Of a stretch of 46,698 bases of DNA, positions 1 through 7,723 are shown in pieces. The notes below the pieces were generated by a model that was given only the letters and a program-made list of their open reading frames with translations, was not told the origin of the DNA and searched no databases. Each line of letters opens with the position of its first letter. The stretch's first letter is position 1. The stretch covers positions 1 through 46,698 of the forward strand of contig JBBTQM010000023.1 of assembly GCA_038065675.1 (NCBI GenBank). The letters run 5' to 3'. The position numbers were made by a program, and so were the translations under genes. The stretch is from JAUYLU01 sp038065675. Lineage in GTDB: Bacteria > Patescibacteriota > Minisyncoccia > Phycocordibacterales > VMEP01.

Positions 1-616
1 CGCCAATGCCGGTCACTCCGGGAATATTATCTGAAGCGTCTCCTGTTAACGCTTTAAAATCATTCAACTGGGCGGGAGAAAGGCTGTATCTTTCTTGAAT
101 TATTCTTTCGTCGTATAAAATTGTTTCTTTCAGTCCTTTTTTAAGAGTATAAACTCGCACCTTTTCTCCATCCACGAGCTGAAGGGTGTCCATGTCGCCG
201 GAAGCGATTATCACATCAACCATCGGCTCTTTTTTTAATTTCTCGACGATTGTGCCTATAACATCGTCGGCTTCAAAGCCCGGCGCTTCGTAAATCGGGA
301 TGCTCATCGCCTTGAAAATATCTTTGGAGCGTATTATTTGCGCAATCAGAGCGTCGTCGGTTTTCGGACGAGAAGCTTTATACCCGTCGTAAGCGACGTG
401 GCGGAACGTCGGCTCCGGCAAATCATAGGCCGCGGCCATGTAATCCGGCTTTAGGTCTTTAACAATTTTAAAAAGCATGGAAACAATACCGTAGAGCGCT
501 CCGGTCGGTTCGCCCTTGCTTGAAGAAAATTCCGGAAGCGCGTGATAAGCGCGGTGGATAATCGCGTGAGCGTCCAATATAACGATGGTCTTTTTTTTAT
601 CTTTGTCGCGCGGCAT
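1..616 (-). CDS. polA: DNA polymerase I, N-terminal 5'-3' exonuclease part (cut by window edge)
   Basis: The reading frame starts at the ATG at 616-614 and runs off the left edge, so only the first ~205 residues are visible. The start reads MPRDKDKKKTIVILDAHAII, followed by RAYHALP and GALYG, then EADDVIGT and GDASDNIPGVTGIG; these are the metal-binding and helix-hairpin-helix motifs of the 5' flap exonuclease domain of PolA. The family removes RNA primers and flaps during Okazaki fragment maturation and repair. Whether the polymerase domain follows cannot be seen; a stand-alone exonuclease is the alternative. It begins 6 nt after the tsaE stop on the same strand, so the two are probably co-transcribed from the structured leader upstream of tsaE. 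Confidence 0.88.
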   Translation of the reverse strand, partial: MPRDKDKKKTIVILDAHAIIHRAYHALPEFSSSKGEPTGALYGIVSMLFKIVKDLKPDYMAAAYDLPEPTFRHVAYDGYKASRPKTDDALIAQIIRSKDIFKAMSIPIYEAPGFEADDVIGTIVEKLKKEPMVDVIIASGDMDTLQLVDGEKVRVYTLKKGLKETILYDERIIQERYSLSPAQLNDFKALTGDASDNIPGVTGIG

Positions 617-622
617 AGAGTT

Positions 623-1084
623 TTATCTGATTAAAGAAATTTCCCTGGTTTTTTCGTCCACAAAAATAAATGAGAGCTCGCGATGGGAGCGAGGAAGAGA
701 TTTGCGGAATTTGTCTCCCCATTCTATCAAAACGAGGTTTTCGGAGTCGCGGGCAATTTCGGCGAAACGAAGCGCTTCCAGTTCTTTTTTATGCCTTAAG
801 CGATACGCGTCAATATGGATAAAGCGGGAAAATCCCGTTTCCGCGCGCGCGGGCTTGGAAACTTCGTAAATTTTTTCTATCACGAAAGTCGGGCTTGTTA
901 CTTCTTCTTTAATACCGAGCGCGCGGGCCAGCGCCTTGGCGAAAGTTGTTTTACCGGAGCCGAGGTTACCGGAACAAACAAGCACAACCGCTTCATGGTG
1001 GCTACGTTCGCCGGAAATTATCTCCAACACTTCGCGCGCCGTGCGTTCAATATCTTTCTGATTTTTGGTGCGACGGCGCTTCAT
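623..1084 (-). CDS. tsaE: tRNA threonylcarbamoyladenosine biosynthesis ATPase TsaE
   Basis: 153 aa, the usual length for TsaE (YjeE). A Walker A loop (GNLGSGKTTFAKALA) lies near residues 40-53, followed by the family motif TSPTFVI and a late IHIDAYRL and LIEWGDKF. TsaE is the small cytoplasmic ATPase that works with TsaB and TsaD to make the t6A modification at position 37 of ANN-decoding tRNAs; tsaB and tsaD are not in this window. The ATG at 1084 abuts a structured 5' leader without a recognisable Shine-Dalgarno site. polA follows after 6 nt, so this is the first gene of a two-gene (or longer) operon. Confidence 0.93.
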   Translation of the reverse strand: MKRRRTKNQKDIERTAREVLEIISGERSHHEAVVLVCSGNLGSGKTTFAKALARALGIKEEVTSPTFVIEKIYEVSKPARAETGFSRFIHIDAYRLRHKKELEALRFAEIARDSENLVLIEWGDKFRKSLPRSHRELSFIFVDEKTREISLIR

Positions 1085-1180
1085 TCTGTTAGAAGTTAAA
1101 GACTAAGTGTTTTACTAATAATGAGGCCGTTAGACAACCGGCGCTCTTAAGCATAATAGCGCTTCTAACGGGATTCATGG
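1085..1180 (-). promoter_or_regulatory. Structured 5' leader A in front of tsaE-polA
   Basis: On the minus strand the ~95 nt between the predicted transcription start and the tsaE ATG fold into a closed element: GTTAGAAG (1169-1162) pairs perfectly with CTTCTAAC (1095-1088), ending 3 nt before the start codon. Inside are a GCGCT/AGCGC hairpin (1141-1162) and a GCCG/CGGC pair. The sequence is clearly related to the leader of the UvrD-like gene at 31944-32060: both begin CCATGAATCC and share GTAAAA and CTTTAACTTCTAACAG near the 3' end. An extended -10 box TGCTAAAAT (1193-1185) sits about 7 nt before the shared CCATGAATCC, so the conserved block equals the whole 5' UTR. No known riboswitch class was recognised. 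Confidence 0.55.
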
Positions 1181-1197
1181 CTCGATTTTAGCACAAC

Positions 1198-1244
1198 AAA
1201 ACACACCATGAGACGGCGGCTTTGCCTTTCTCACGGTGTGTTTT
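1198..1244 (-). terminator. Hairpin terminator after the fibronectin-like gene
   Basis: AAAACACACC (1198-1207) pairs perfectly with GGTGTGTTTT (1235-1244), extended inward by TGAGA/TCTCA. On the minus strand the stem is followed by TTTTGTTG. It lies between the 1267-2694 gene and the promoter of the tsaE leader and insulates the two. Confidence 0.7.
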
Positions 1245-1266
1245 CGTTAAATTTAAGATTGGTTAA

Positions 1267-2694
1267 TTATACCCTTGATGCTTCTTCTTTTTCCTTTTTC
1301 TGCGCGTAGAAATACCGCGAAAGCGCGACGAGGCCGAAAACGGTAAGAATGAGCAGGAGCCATTCAAGAAGTGTGTCCGGCAAAAATCCGTTGCCACCGA
1401 AAAGCGCTGCCGCGCTAAATGCCGATTCATCTTTGCAGATTTTATTTACGGAATAAGCGACAAGTTCTTCCTGCGCTCCGGTTGCCGAATTCGTATCCAT
1501 GAGATACGCGGTCACGACAACATCCTTTCCAGAATCGGCTCCGCGCGCCGGCTCCGTGCGGACGGTAATGGAACCGCCGGCTCCGGCCTCAAGGTTACCG
1601 AGCAATAAAACTACCACTCGGTCTTTGTCGGAATATGTTCCGTTGGTCGTATCAACGAATGACAAGTCTTGCGGCAAAACGACACGAAGAACAACGTTCT
1701 TAAGCGTGCGATTGCCTATATTTTTGTAAGAAACAACGTATGCTCTATTCTCGCTGCCAATAATGCAGGTGTCCGATTCGCTTATTGTGAGAAACGCGAA
1801 CATTGATTTGGCTTGAGAAACTTGCACCGATGGCTTGGCCGGCGGAGCGGCACGAACCGGAGCCTGAGCTACTGGAGCAACTTCGGCAACAATAGTCCTG
1901 CTTGATGTTGTAAACGCAAGAATATTGCCGTAAGCCGCAACCCCGCTTGGCCCCTCCGCCGCCGCGCGGAAATAATAAGTAATGTTCGGCTCTAAATCGT
2001 TGATTGTTTGCGAGAGCGCGCCGGAAGCCGTTCCTTCGGTTGTTTTCGGAGTTTTGTTTGAAAGATTGCTCCCTGATGTTCCCCATTCAAACCAGCGCAT
2101 AACAACCATGCCGTTGGTATTAACGTATCCGTTAAGCGTGCTGAAATTATTGGCGATGCTGGTCGCGGAATATGTGGTTACGGTCGGCTGGGCGCTGTAA
2201 GAAATACAAGTCCCATTTGAAGAATAACCGCCGTAGCAAGTACTGCCCCAGTTGCCAAACCCCGCTCCGCCGGTTGAGCCGCTAGGATAACCGGAACCGG
2301 GGGCAAAAAACCCGGTGGTAAAACTTTTAGATTCTCCGTAATAAATATTGCCGGAAGAAGAATCCTGGGCTACGGAGCGGAACCAATAAGTTGTTTTTTG
2401 GTTCAGGCCAATAATAAGATGGCTGTAATTTGAAGTTTCGTTATTGTAATAATTTTTAGGAGTGAAATTGCCGAACGAGGTGGTAAGCCCCCATTCAAAC
2501 CATGCGGTCATGTTTTTCCCGGTACCGTTAACGGTGCCGTTCAAAATCGCACTCTCGCTGAACACATTGGTTGCGGATTTTGTTAAAACTGCCGCCGATT
2601 GGGCAAAAGCGCTTCCGGCGCCGACAAAAACCGCCGCCGAAAGAACGACCGCAACAGTAAATAAAGCTCTTTGTATTGTCATATTGGTTATCAT
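1267..2694 (-). CDS. Secreted membrane-anchored protein with fibronectin-like repeats
   Basis: About 475 aa from the ATG at 2694, chosen because it lies 12 nt after a perfect -10 box; an ATG at 2682 is also possible, and longer versions would overlap the promoter. An N-terminal signal peptide ends around AGSAFAQ. Two similar ~95-residue repeats follow, each with GTVNGTG or GYVNTNG, WFEWG and TTYWFRSVA or ITYYFRAAA, typical of bacterial fibronectin type III-like modules. A low-complexity proline/alanine linker leads to a DUF11-like beta domain (VVSYKNIGNRTLKNVVLRVVLP), then one C-terminal membrane helix and a basic tail (YFYAQKKEKEE). Probably an outward-facing surface protein anchored by its C terminus. 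The ligand is unknown. It is monocistronic, with its own promoter and terminator. Confidence 0.8.
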   Translation of the reverse strand: MITNMTIQRALFTVAVVLSAAVFVGAGSAFAQSAAVLTKSATNVFSESAILNGTVNGTGKNMTAWFEWGLTTSFGNFTPKNYYNNETSNYSHLIIGLNQKTTYWFRSVAQDSSSGNIYYGESKSFTTGFFAPGSGYPSGSTGGAGFGNWGSTCYGGYSSNGTCISYSAQPTVTTYSATSIANNFSTLNGYVNTNGMVVMRWFEWGTSGSNLSNKTPKTTEGTASGALSQTINDLEPNITYYFRAAAEGPSGVAAYGNILAFTTSSRTIVAEVAPVAQAPVRAAPPAKPSVQVSQAKSMFAFLTISESDTCIIGSENRAYVVSYKNIGNRTLKNVVLRVVLPQDLSFVDTTNGTYSDKDRVVVLLLGNLEAGAGGSITVRTEPARGADSGKDVVVTAYLMDTNSATGAQEELVAYSVNKICKDESAFSAAALFGGNGFLPDTLLEWLLLILTVFGLVALSRYFYAQKKEKEEASRV

Positions 2695-2706
2695 TTTTAT
2701 CGGGCA

Positions 2707-2735
2707 ATTATACATGAAAAGTATAATTAAGTCAA
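2707..2735 (-). promoter_or_regulatory. Sigma70-type promoter of the fibronectin-like gene
   Basis: Reading the minus strand: TTGACT (2735-2730), 17-nt spacer, TATAAT (2712-2707). The predicted start is near 2700, 6 nt before the ATG at 2694. Confidence 0.75.
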
Positions 2736-2756
2736 TAGGGGAAGGAATAAGCTTAT

Positions 2757-2805
2757 AAAAAAGGCGGTTCGAATCGTTCACAAGGTGTGAATTTATCGAA
2801 CCGCC
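2757..2805 (-). terminator. Rho-independent terminator of the lipoprotein gene
   Basis: GGCGGTTCGA (2763-2772) pairs perfectly with TCGAACCGCC (2796-2805), with an inner TTCAC/GTGAA stem. On the minus strand the stem is followed by six T residues. Confidence 0.85.
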
Positions 2806-2821
2806 CGTGCGGATGGCCACG

Positions 2822-3496
2822 CTACATCCTCTGGCAAGTCGGGCTGAAGGGCCCGTACATCATGCCGCAGTTTTGAAAAGCGCGATTTCTTTCTTCCACT
2901 CCTCGACGGATTATCTCCGTTCTTATGGAAAGAGGTGTTGGCGTTGGGTCGAACGCGCCGCCGTTCCAATAAGAGCCGTAATAGCCATAGCCGTAGCCAT
3001 AACCAGCGTCTCCCGAGTAGGCCTCGGTGCCGCCGCAAAGGACCACTCCGGTAATGCCGCCGAAAACGCCCGCGAGGATACTTCCTCTGCCTTGGCCGAT
3101 GAGATGACTGCCGGCATACCCCAACCCGGCTCCGCAGAAAGCCTGCAGAAACGGGCTCGAGCCGCGCACGTAAGCCGGCGCGGCGTAGTACGAGGGGTAC
3201 ACAGGCATTGCGACCGGGACAGAAACTCTCGCCCTTGCGGCAATCATCTTGTACTCCAGGAGCGCCTCGTTGCACTTTTTCTCGTCTTCGACCTTGACGC
3301 CGAAAACGACGCAGGCGTTGTTGCCTTTGTCGTCCTTGTACCAAACGAAGTCCGTTTGCTCGCGCTCGGCGGCTTTTCGTTTTTCGCGTTCCGCCGCGGG
3401 CGAACTTCCCTTTTCGTAGATGTAGTAATTTTTGGTAGTACTGCAACCGCCAAGGGCAAATGCGAAAACCAAAACGACCAGCGCCATGATTTTCAT
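2822..3496 (-). CDS. Glycine-rich lipoprotein
   Basis: 224 aa from the ATG at 3496, chosen because AGGAG lies 6 nt upstream and the protein then begins with a classic lipoprotein signal, MKIMALVVLVFAFALGGCST, with cysteine at the expected lipobox position. After a charged segment (residues ~35-60) comes a glycine-zipper-like hydrophobic stretch (AGSHLIGQGRGSILAGVFGG) and a Gly/Tyr repeat (YGYGYGYYGS). A longer in-frame start at 3535 would bury the signal peptide. Function unknown; a surface or envelope lipoprotein is likely. The strong Shine-Dalgarno site and GC-richer coding differ from most neighbours, which look leaderless, so recent acquisition is possible. Confidence 0.75.
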   Translation of the reverse strand: MKIMALVVLVFAFALGGCSTTKNYYIYEKGSSPAAEREKRKAAEREQTDFVWYKDDKGNNACVVFGVKVEDEKKCNEALLEYKMIAARARVSVPVAMPVYPSYYAAPAYVRGSSPFLQAFCGAGLGYAGSHLIGQGRGSILAGVFGGITGVVLCGGTEAYSGDAGYGYGYGYYGSYWNGGAFDPTPTPLSIRTEIIRRGVEERNRAFQNCGMMYGPFSPTCQRM

Positions 3497-3570
3497 GGGA
3501 ACTCCTCTTTTGTTGGTTACATATGCGGCTTCCACCGCGCCTGAAATCCGAAATCAAAGAATCTTTTTAA

Positions 3571-3599
3571 TTTATATCATATTTGAAACAAAAAGTCAA
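3571..3599 (-). promoter_or_regulatory. Promoter of the lipoprotein gene
   Basis: Minus strand: TTGACT (3599-3594), 17-nt spacer, TATAAA (3576-3571). This gives a ~65-nt untranslated leader ending in a Shine-Dalgarno site. Confidence 0.7.
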
Positions 3600-3608
3600 T
3601 ATAGTTTC

Positions 3609-3628
3609 GCGGTGGATTTTTCCACCGC
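3609..3628. terminator. Short perfect hairpin between divergent promoters
   Basis: GCGGTGGA, TTTT loop, TCCACCGC. There is no T tract on either side, so it may be an insulating or regulatory hairpin rather than a terminator. A partial echo of the arm (TTCCACCGCG) occurs at about 3530. Confidence 0.4.
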
Positions 3629-3659
3629 AGAAAGCCAAAATCGGATATAATTAAACAAT

Positions 3660-5354
3660 ATGTCCCTGCCGGTAAACGAAAAAGATGAAAAGAAACTGGA
3701 AGAGCTTTATCTGCGCGAAGAAGAAGAGCTTATAAAAAGCCTCTCGCCGCGCTACGGCATGCCGTATGCCGACCTTTCCGATGTCTCCATAGAAACGGAC
3801 GCTCTTAAATTAATCCCTGAAGAAGAAGCGCGAGCGCTTCTGATGGCGGCGTTTAAAGTCGTCGGACACAATCTTTACATAGGGCTCCTCTCCCCCAAAA
3901 AAGAAGGGGTGGAAGCCAAACTGGAAGAGCTCAAAGAAAAAAAATATGTCGTTTCTCCGTACTTAGTTTCAAAAGTAAGCCTTGAGCGCGCCTGGTCGCG
4001 ATATAAAGAAGTTTCGACTTCGGTAAAAACCAAATCCGGCATTTTGGACATATCCAAAGAAGACCTGGAAATCATGGCGGCTTCCCTTAAAACAGTCGCC
4101 CTCATAAAAGAATTCGCCGAGAAGACACTAAGGGAAAGCAAATTGCACAAAGTGACCAAAATGCTTGAAATAATTTTGGGCGGGGCGGTTGCGACCAACG
4201 CTTCCGATATCCATATTGAACCGGTGGAAAAAAGGGCTCGCTTGAGATTCCGAATAGACGGTGTCCTTGAAGATATTTTATTTTTTGACAACAACACCTA
4301 TAGTCTTTTGAGTTCACGCCTTAAACTTCTTTCGGAGCTTAAATTAAACATAAAAGAGTCCGCGCAGGACGGTCGCTTTAGCATAAAGCTGGGCGGCGAC
4401 GAAATTGAAGTCCGCGTGTCTTTCATCCCCGGAGGATACGGCGAATCAATCGTGCTCCGCATTTTAAATCCTAAAGCGATTCGCGTATCTTTTGATAATT
4501 TGGGAATAGCTCCTCATCTTCTCAAAATTCTTGAGCGTGAAATTTCAAAGCCGAACGGAATAATTCTCACCACCGGACCGACCGGTTCCGGAAAAACTAC
4601 AACCCTTTACGCTTTTTTGAAAAGGGTTTACACCCCCGACGTTAAAGTAATCACCGTGGAAGATCCGATTGAATATCACTTGGAAGGAATCACTCAGACT
4701 CAAATCGATGAAAAAAAGGGATATACCTTTCTTGAGGGACTTCGCGGAGCGCTGCGCCAAGACCCGGACATTATGATGGTCGGCGAAATAAGAGACGCCG
4801 AAACGGCAAAGACCGCCATCAACGCCGCCCTAACCGGACATCTCGTTTTCTCAACACTTCACACCAACAACGCTTCCGGCGCCATCCCCCGGCTCATAGA
4901 CCTAGACGTCAACCCGAAAATCATAAGTTCGGCGCTAAATGTCGCCATCGCCCAACGCTTGGTGAGAAAACTCTGCGAGAATTGCAAAAAAGAAAAAGTT
5001 CCTTCTTCCGATGAAATAAAAATAATAGAAGAAACCGTCGCGCGCATAAAAAGAGAAGGGGTTGATGCCGGAGTGCCTATTCCCTCGGCTCCCTACAAAA
5101 TTTTTGACGCCGTCGGGTGCGAAAAATGCAACAACACCGGATATAAGGGGCGTATCGGGGTTTTTGAAGCGATTCTTATGGACGAGGCGATTGAACGTTT
5201 GGTCGTCGGCAACCCGAGCGAGCACGAAATAAAAAAGGCGGCTCTGCCGCAGCAAATCCCCGACATGGCGGAGGATGGTATACTAAAAGTGCTTGGAGGG
5301 ATAACGACGATTGAAGAATTATCCCGCGTGGTTGAATTGACCGAAACCTTTTAA
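3660..5354 (+). CDS. pilB: Type IV pilus assembly / type II secretion ATPase (PilB/GspE family)
   Basis: 564 aa, normal for PilB/GspE. An N-terminal GspE-N-like region is followed by the ATPase core: TTGPTGSGKTTTLY (Walker A, about residues 303-316), an Asp box (VEDPIEY), Walker B region RQDPDIMMVGEIRD and the His box LTGHLVFSTLHTN. A zinc-binding tetracysteine motif follows (CENC near 440, CEKCNNTGYKGR near 487). The family is a cytoplasmic hexamer powering pilin polymerisation. No other pilus gene is adjacent, so the rest of the machine must lie elsewhere. TATAAT at 3646-3651 sits 8 nt before the ATG with no room for a leader, suggesting a leaderless mRNA. Confidence 0.92.
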   Translation: MSLPVNEKDEKKLEELYLREEEELIKSLSPRYGMPYADLSDVSIETDALKLIPEEEARALLMAAFKVVGHNLYIGLLSPKKEGVEAKLEELKEKKYVVSPYLVSKVSLERAWSRYKEVSTSVKTKSGILDISKEDLEIMAASLKTVALIKEFAEKTLRESKLHKVTKMLEIILGGAVATNASDIHIEPVEKRARLRFRIDGVLEDILFFDNNTYSLLSSRLKLLSELKLNIKESAQDGRFSIKLGGDEIEVRVSFIPGGYGESIVLRILNPKAIRVSFDNLGIAPHLLKILEREISKPNGIILTTGPTGSGKTTTLYAFLKRVYTPDVKVITVEDPIEYHLEGITQTQIDEKKGYTFLEGLRGALRQDPDIMMVGEIRDAETAKTAINAALTGHLVFSTLHTNNASGAIPRLIDLDVNPKIISSALNVAIAQRLVRKLCENCKKEKVPSSDEIKIIEETVARIKREGVDAGVPIPSAPYKIFDAVGCEKCNNTGYKGRIGVFEAILMDEAIERLVVGNPSEHEIKKAALPQQIPDMAEDGILKVLGGITTIEELSRVVELTETF

Positions 5355-5394
5355 AACAGCGGTAATTCAGGCAAAAGAAAAACCGAATCCCTTA

Positions 5395-5536
5395 ATCTCT
5401 AAGCAATCCTTTTAATGCAAGCATTAAAAGTGGAACTTTATTCGGAGGATAGCCCTCGCAACTTCCGCCCGAAGGCGGACGCCAAGACGTCCTGTAAACA
5501 AAGCCCGGGAGGCCAGGGGCCTGATTGCTTAGAGAT
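5395..5536 (+). ncRNA. Candidate structured RNA upstream of ruvB
   Basis: A perfect 14-bp closing helix, ATCTCTAAGCAATC (5395-5408) with GATTGCTTAGAGAT (5523-5536), encloses ~115 nt. Inside: a perfect 9-bp hairpin CTTTTAATG-CAAG-CATTAAAAG (5409-5430), a TCCGCC-CGAA-GGCGGA hairpin (5464-5479) that competes with a GGACG/CGTCC pairing just downstream, and a GGCC-AGG-GGCC hairpin directly before the closing strand. It lies in the 229-nt gap between the pilB stop and ruvB. It does not match the hallmarks I know for tmRNA, RNase P RNA, SRP RNA or common riboswitches; a divergent 6S-like RNA cannot be excluded. Either a free RNA or a ruvB leader. Confidence 0.55.
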
Positions 5537-5573
5537 GAAGAAACTCGGCTTACAGATTTACAACATAGCATAA
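5535..5573 (+). CDS. Possible 12-codon leader peptide before ruvB
   Basis: An ATG inside the last bases of the closing helix opens a 12-codon frame (MKKLGLQIYNIA) ending in TAA at 5571-5573, 10 nt before the ruvB GTG. Position and short length suggest a leader peptide; no ribosome-binding site is visible and it may be chance. Confidence 0.2.
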   Translation: MKKLGLQIYNIA

Positions 5574-5583
5574 GATAATTACT

Positions 5584-6624
5584 GTGTCAAGCCCACGACC
5601 AAACTCAAAAGAAGAAAATCTTGATGAAAAAGGGCCGACGGAAACCAGCTTTCTGGATAATACACTACGCCCATCTCGTTGGGACGAATACATCGGACAA
5701 AAAAGCATTAAGGAAAATCTGCGGATTTTGCTTCGCGCGGCGCGCGAACGTAAACATCCCCCGGAGCACGTCCTTTTTTACGGTCCGGCCGGACTGGGCA
5801 AAACCACTCTCGCCCATTTGATAGCCCATGAAATCGGCGCTCAAATGAAAACCACCTCCGGTCCGGCGGTGGAAAAAGTCGGCGACTTGGCTTCCATCCT
5901 CACCAACCTCTCGCCTGGCGACATTTTGTTCATAGACGAAATCCACCGCTTAAACAAAATGATAGAAGAAATTTTGTACCCGGCTATGGAATCAGGCTCT
6001 TTGGATATCATCATCGGGAAGGGCCCGTCGGCACGCACAATTCAACTAGAACTTCCTCCCTTTACCCTGCTCGCCGCCACCACCCGCGTTGCGCTTTTGT
6101 CTTCACCCCTGCGCTCGCGTTTTTCCGGCGGAATGTTCCGGTTGGAATATTATTCGGAAAAAGAAATAGAAGAAATCATAAAACGCTCGGCTAAAATTTT
6201 GAAAGCGGAATTGGGAGACGGCGCGGCGGAAGAAATCGCCAAGCGCAGCCGTTTCACTCCGCGCGTGGCAAATTATCTTTTGAAACGCTGCCGCGACTTC
6301 GCCCAGGTGCACAAGCGCCCGCTTGACAGAAAAACCGTAAAAGAGGCCTTGTCGCTTCTTGAGGTGGATGATATCGGATTAACCTCTCCGGACAGAAGGC
6401 TTCTTGCCGTAATTATTGAAAAATTCGCCGGCGGTCCGGTGGGATTAAATACTTTAGGCGCGGCAATCGGCGAAGAAGAAGCCACAATAGAAGAAGTGAG
6501 CGAGCCGTATCTTTTACAGCTCGGCCTTATTGAACGCACCCCGCGCGGACGTACCGCAACCCCGCGCGCTTATGAACATTTAGGGATTGATTTGCCGGCT
6601 GATAGGCAAGATAAATTATTGTAA
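5584..6624 (+). CDS. ruvB: Holliday junction branch migration helicase RuvB
   Basis: 346 aa, the family's usual length, starting at a GTG. Walker A is GPAGLGKTT (about residues 66-74), Walker B is LFIDEIHRL, sensor I is ATTR, and the arginine-finger region is SSPLRSRF; the C-terminal winged-helix domain contains RTPRGRTATPRAYEHL. RuvB forms hexameric rings that drive branch migration of Holliday junctions together with RuvA; RuvC, encoded 1.1 kb downstream, resolves them. ruvA is not in this window, so the usual ruvCAB grouping is broken up. The gene follows the structured RNA at 5395-5536 and ends at a bidirectional terminator. Confidence 0.97.
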   Translation: MSSPRPNSKEENLDEKGPTETSFLDNTLRPSRWDEYIGQKSIKENLRILLRAARERKHPPEHVLFYGPAGLGKTTLAHLIAHEIGAQMKTTSGPAVEKVGDLASILTNLSPGDILFIDEIHRLNKMIEEILYPAMESGSLDIIIGKGPSARTIQLELPPFTLLAATTRVALLSSPLRSRFSGGMFRLEYYSEKEIEEIIKRSAKILKAELGDGAAEEIAKRSRFTPRVANYLLKRCRDFAQVHKRPLDRKTVKEALSLLEVDDIGLTSPDRRLLAVIIEKFAGGPVGLNTLGAAIGEEEATIEEVSEPYLLQLGLIERTPRGRTATPRAYEHLGIDLPADRQDKLL

Positions 6625-6628
6625 GAGA

Positions 6629-6651
6629 AAATCCCCGCACGGCGGGGATTT
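6629..6651. terminator. Bidirectional terminator between ruvB and a convergent gene
   Basis: AAATCCCCGC-ACG-GCGGGGATTT is a perfect 10-bp hairpin lying between the two convergent stop codons. It serves both strands, although the T tracts are short. Confidence 0.8.
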
Positions 6652-6660
6652 AAAGGAAAC

Positions 6661-7083
6661 CTAAAGTCTACACTCGGGCGGCGGCCACGGCAATCTGTTC
6701 TCTCGTTTTTTAGAGTTTCTCTCCCTTACTCTTTCTTCCCAAATTTCGACAGAACTCTTTATCTCTCTTTGTCCCCTTATTAGGGCGCTTGTTAGGGCGG
6801 ACATAGCGGCCTCACTTCGAGTTTTGATATGGGAGAAAAATGTTGCAACCTCTGGCGCTTTACGAGGGCGGAGGGTCTTTATGTCCACTTGTATTATGGC
6901 TAACCCCAATTTGGATTCTTCTTTGTCTGTTGTGACCCAGCCATCAACAATGTATTTTTCTTTCCAGTTGGTCCCGTACGATGGCTCTCGTGATCTAACA
7001 TATATTGCTCGGCCTTCGTGTGAATAAAAACCAGAGCCGTCGCCGTTTCGGCCTGAGTTATAATAGAGATTTTCTGTTGACAC
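6661..7083 (-). CDS. Hypothetical protein, 140 aa
   Basis: Starts with GTG at 7083 (MSTENLYYNSGRNG). Soluble, no signal peptide or membrane helix. The first half is predicted beta-rich with aromatic residues (AIYVRSREPSYGTNW, KYIVDGWVTTD); the second half contains a likely helix with many charged residues (EIWEERVRERNSKKRENR) and a proline-rich end. No family recognised. It is flanked by terminators and stands alone, convergent with ruvB. Composition is ordinary for the window. Confidence 0.6.
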   Translation of the reverse strand: MSTENLYYNSGRNGDGSGFYSHEGRAIYVRSREPSYGTNWKEKYIVDGWVTTDKEESKLGLAIIQVDIKTLRPRKAPEVATFFSHIKTRSEAAMSALTSALIRGQREIKSSVEIWEERVRERNSKKRENRLPWPPPECRL

Positions 7084-7192
7084 AATTATCCCCTATAAAA
7101 GAAAAAGATAAACCTACTACATATAACTCTATGGGCAGTAATTAAGTCAACCCCCACTATCAACTAAAGACTAAAAACTATAAACTATTCCT

Positions 7193-7723
7193 ATGGCCGG
7201 GCACAGCAAGTGGGCGCAAATCAAGCGCCAAAAAGGAACCGAAGACGCGAGAAGAAGCAAGGTTTTTTCAAAACTTTCGCGGCTTATTACCTCCGAATCA
7301 AAAAGGGTCGGCGGGAAAACCGACTCACCATCACTCAGAACCATCATTGAAAAAGCAAAGAAAGAAAATATGCCCAAGGACACGATTGATAGGGCTGTTA
7401 AAAAAGGAGTTAGCGAGGAAGCCGGAGAAATGTTTGAAATATTATATGAAGCGTATGGTCCGGGAGGAACGGCGATTTTAATAGAATGCCTGACTGACAG
7501 CAAAAACAGAACATCACAGGAAATAAAACATGCCTTGAGTGAGGACGGCGGTAGTTTGGCCGGTCCCGGTGCCGCATCGTGGGCTTTTACCAAAAGAACC
7601 GGGGAGTACCTACCCCAGACAACCGTGCCGCTTACCGACGAAGACGGGGCGAAATTATCCGTTCTTATGGAAAAACTTGAGGAGAGAGACGATGTCCAAG
7701 CGGTTTATACTAATGCGGATTAA
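7193..7723 (+). CDS. yebC: YebC/TACO1-family protein, shortened form
   Basis: Begins with the family signature MAGHSKWAQIKRQKG and ends DDVQAVYTNAD as YebC proteins do, but at 176 aa it is about 60 residues shorter than the usual ~240. The stretch normally following the SVAWMF-like segment (here AASWAFTKRTGEYL, residues ~125-140) is absent and the C-terminal strand TTVPLTDEDGAKLSVLMEKL follows directly. The family binds near the ribosome and helps translation of difficult, e.g. proline-rich, stretches; some members were proposed as regulators. TATAAA at 7179-7184 is 8 nt before the ATG, suggesting a leaderless mRNA. ruvC overlaps the end by 11 nt, the classic yebC-ruvC arrangement. Confidence 0.88.
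   Translation: MAGHSKWAQIKRQKGTEDARRSKVFSKLSRLITSESKRVGGKTDSPSLRTIIEKAKKENMPKDTIDRAVKKGVSEEAGEMFEILYEAYGPGGTAILIECLTDSKNRTSQEIKHALSEDGGSLAGPGAASWAFTKRTGEYLPQTTVPLTDEDGAKLSVLMEKLEERDDVQAVYTNAD

Noticed and set aside
2807..3544. 245-aa plus-strand frame opposite the lipoprotein gene
   Set aside because: Mirror frame of a GC-rich gene; the minus-strand frame has a promoter, Shine-Dalgarno site, signal peptide and terminator.
5395..5536. tmRNA, RNase P RNA or SRP RNA assignment for the structured RNA
   Set aside because: Their characteristic conserved sequences (tRNA-like ends, GAGGAAAGUC-type P4 strand, GGAA tetraloop region) were not found.
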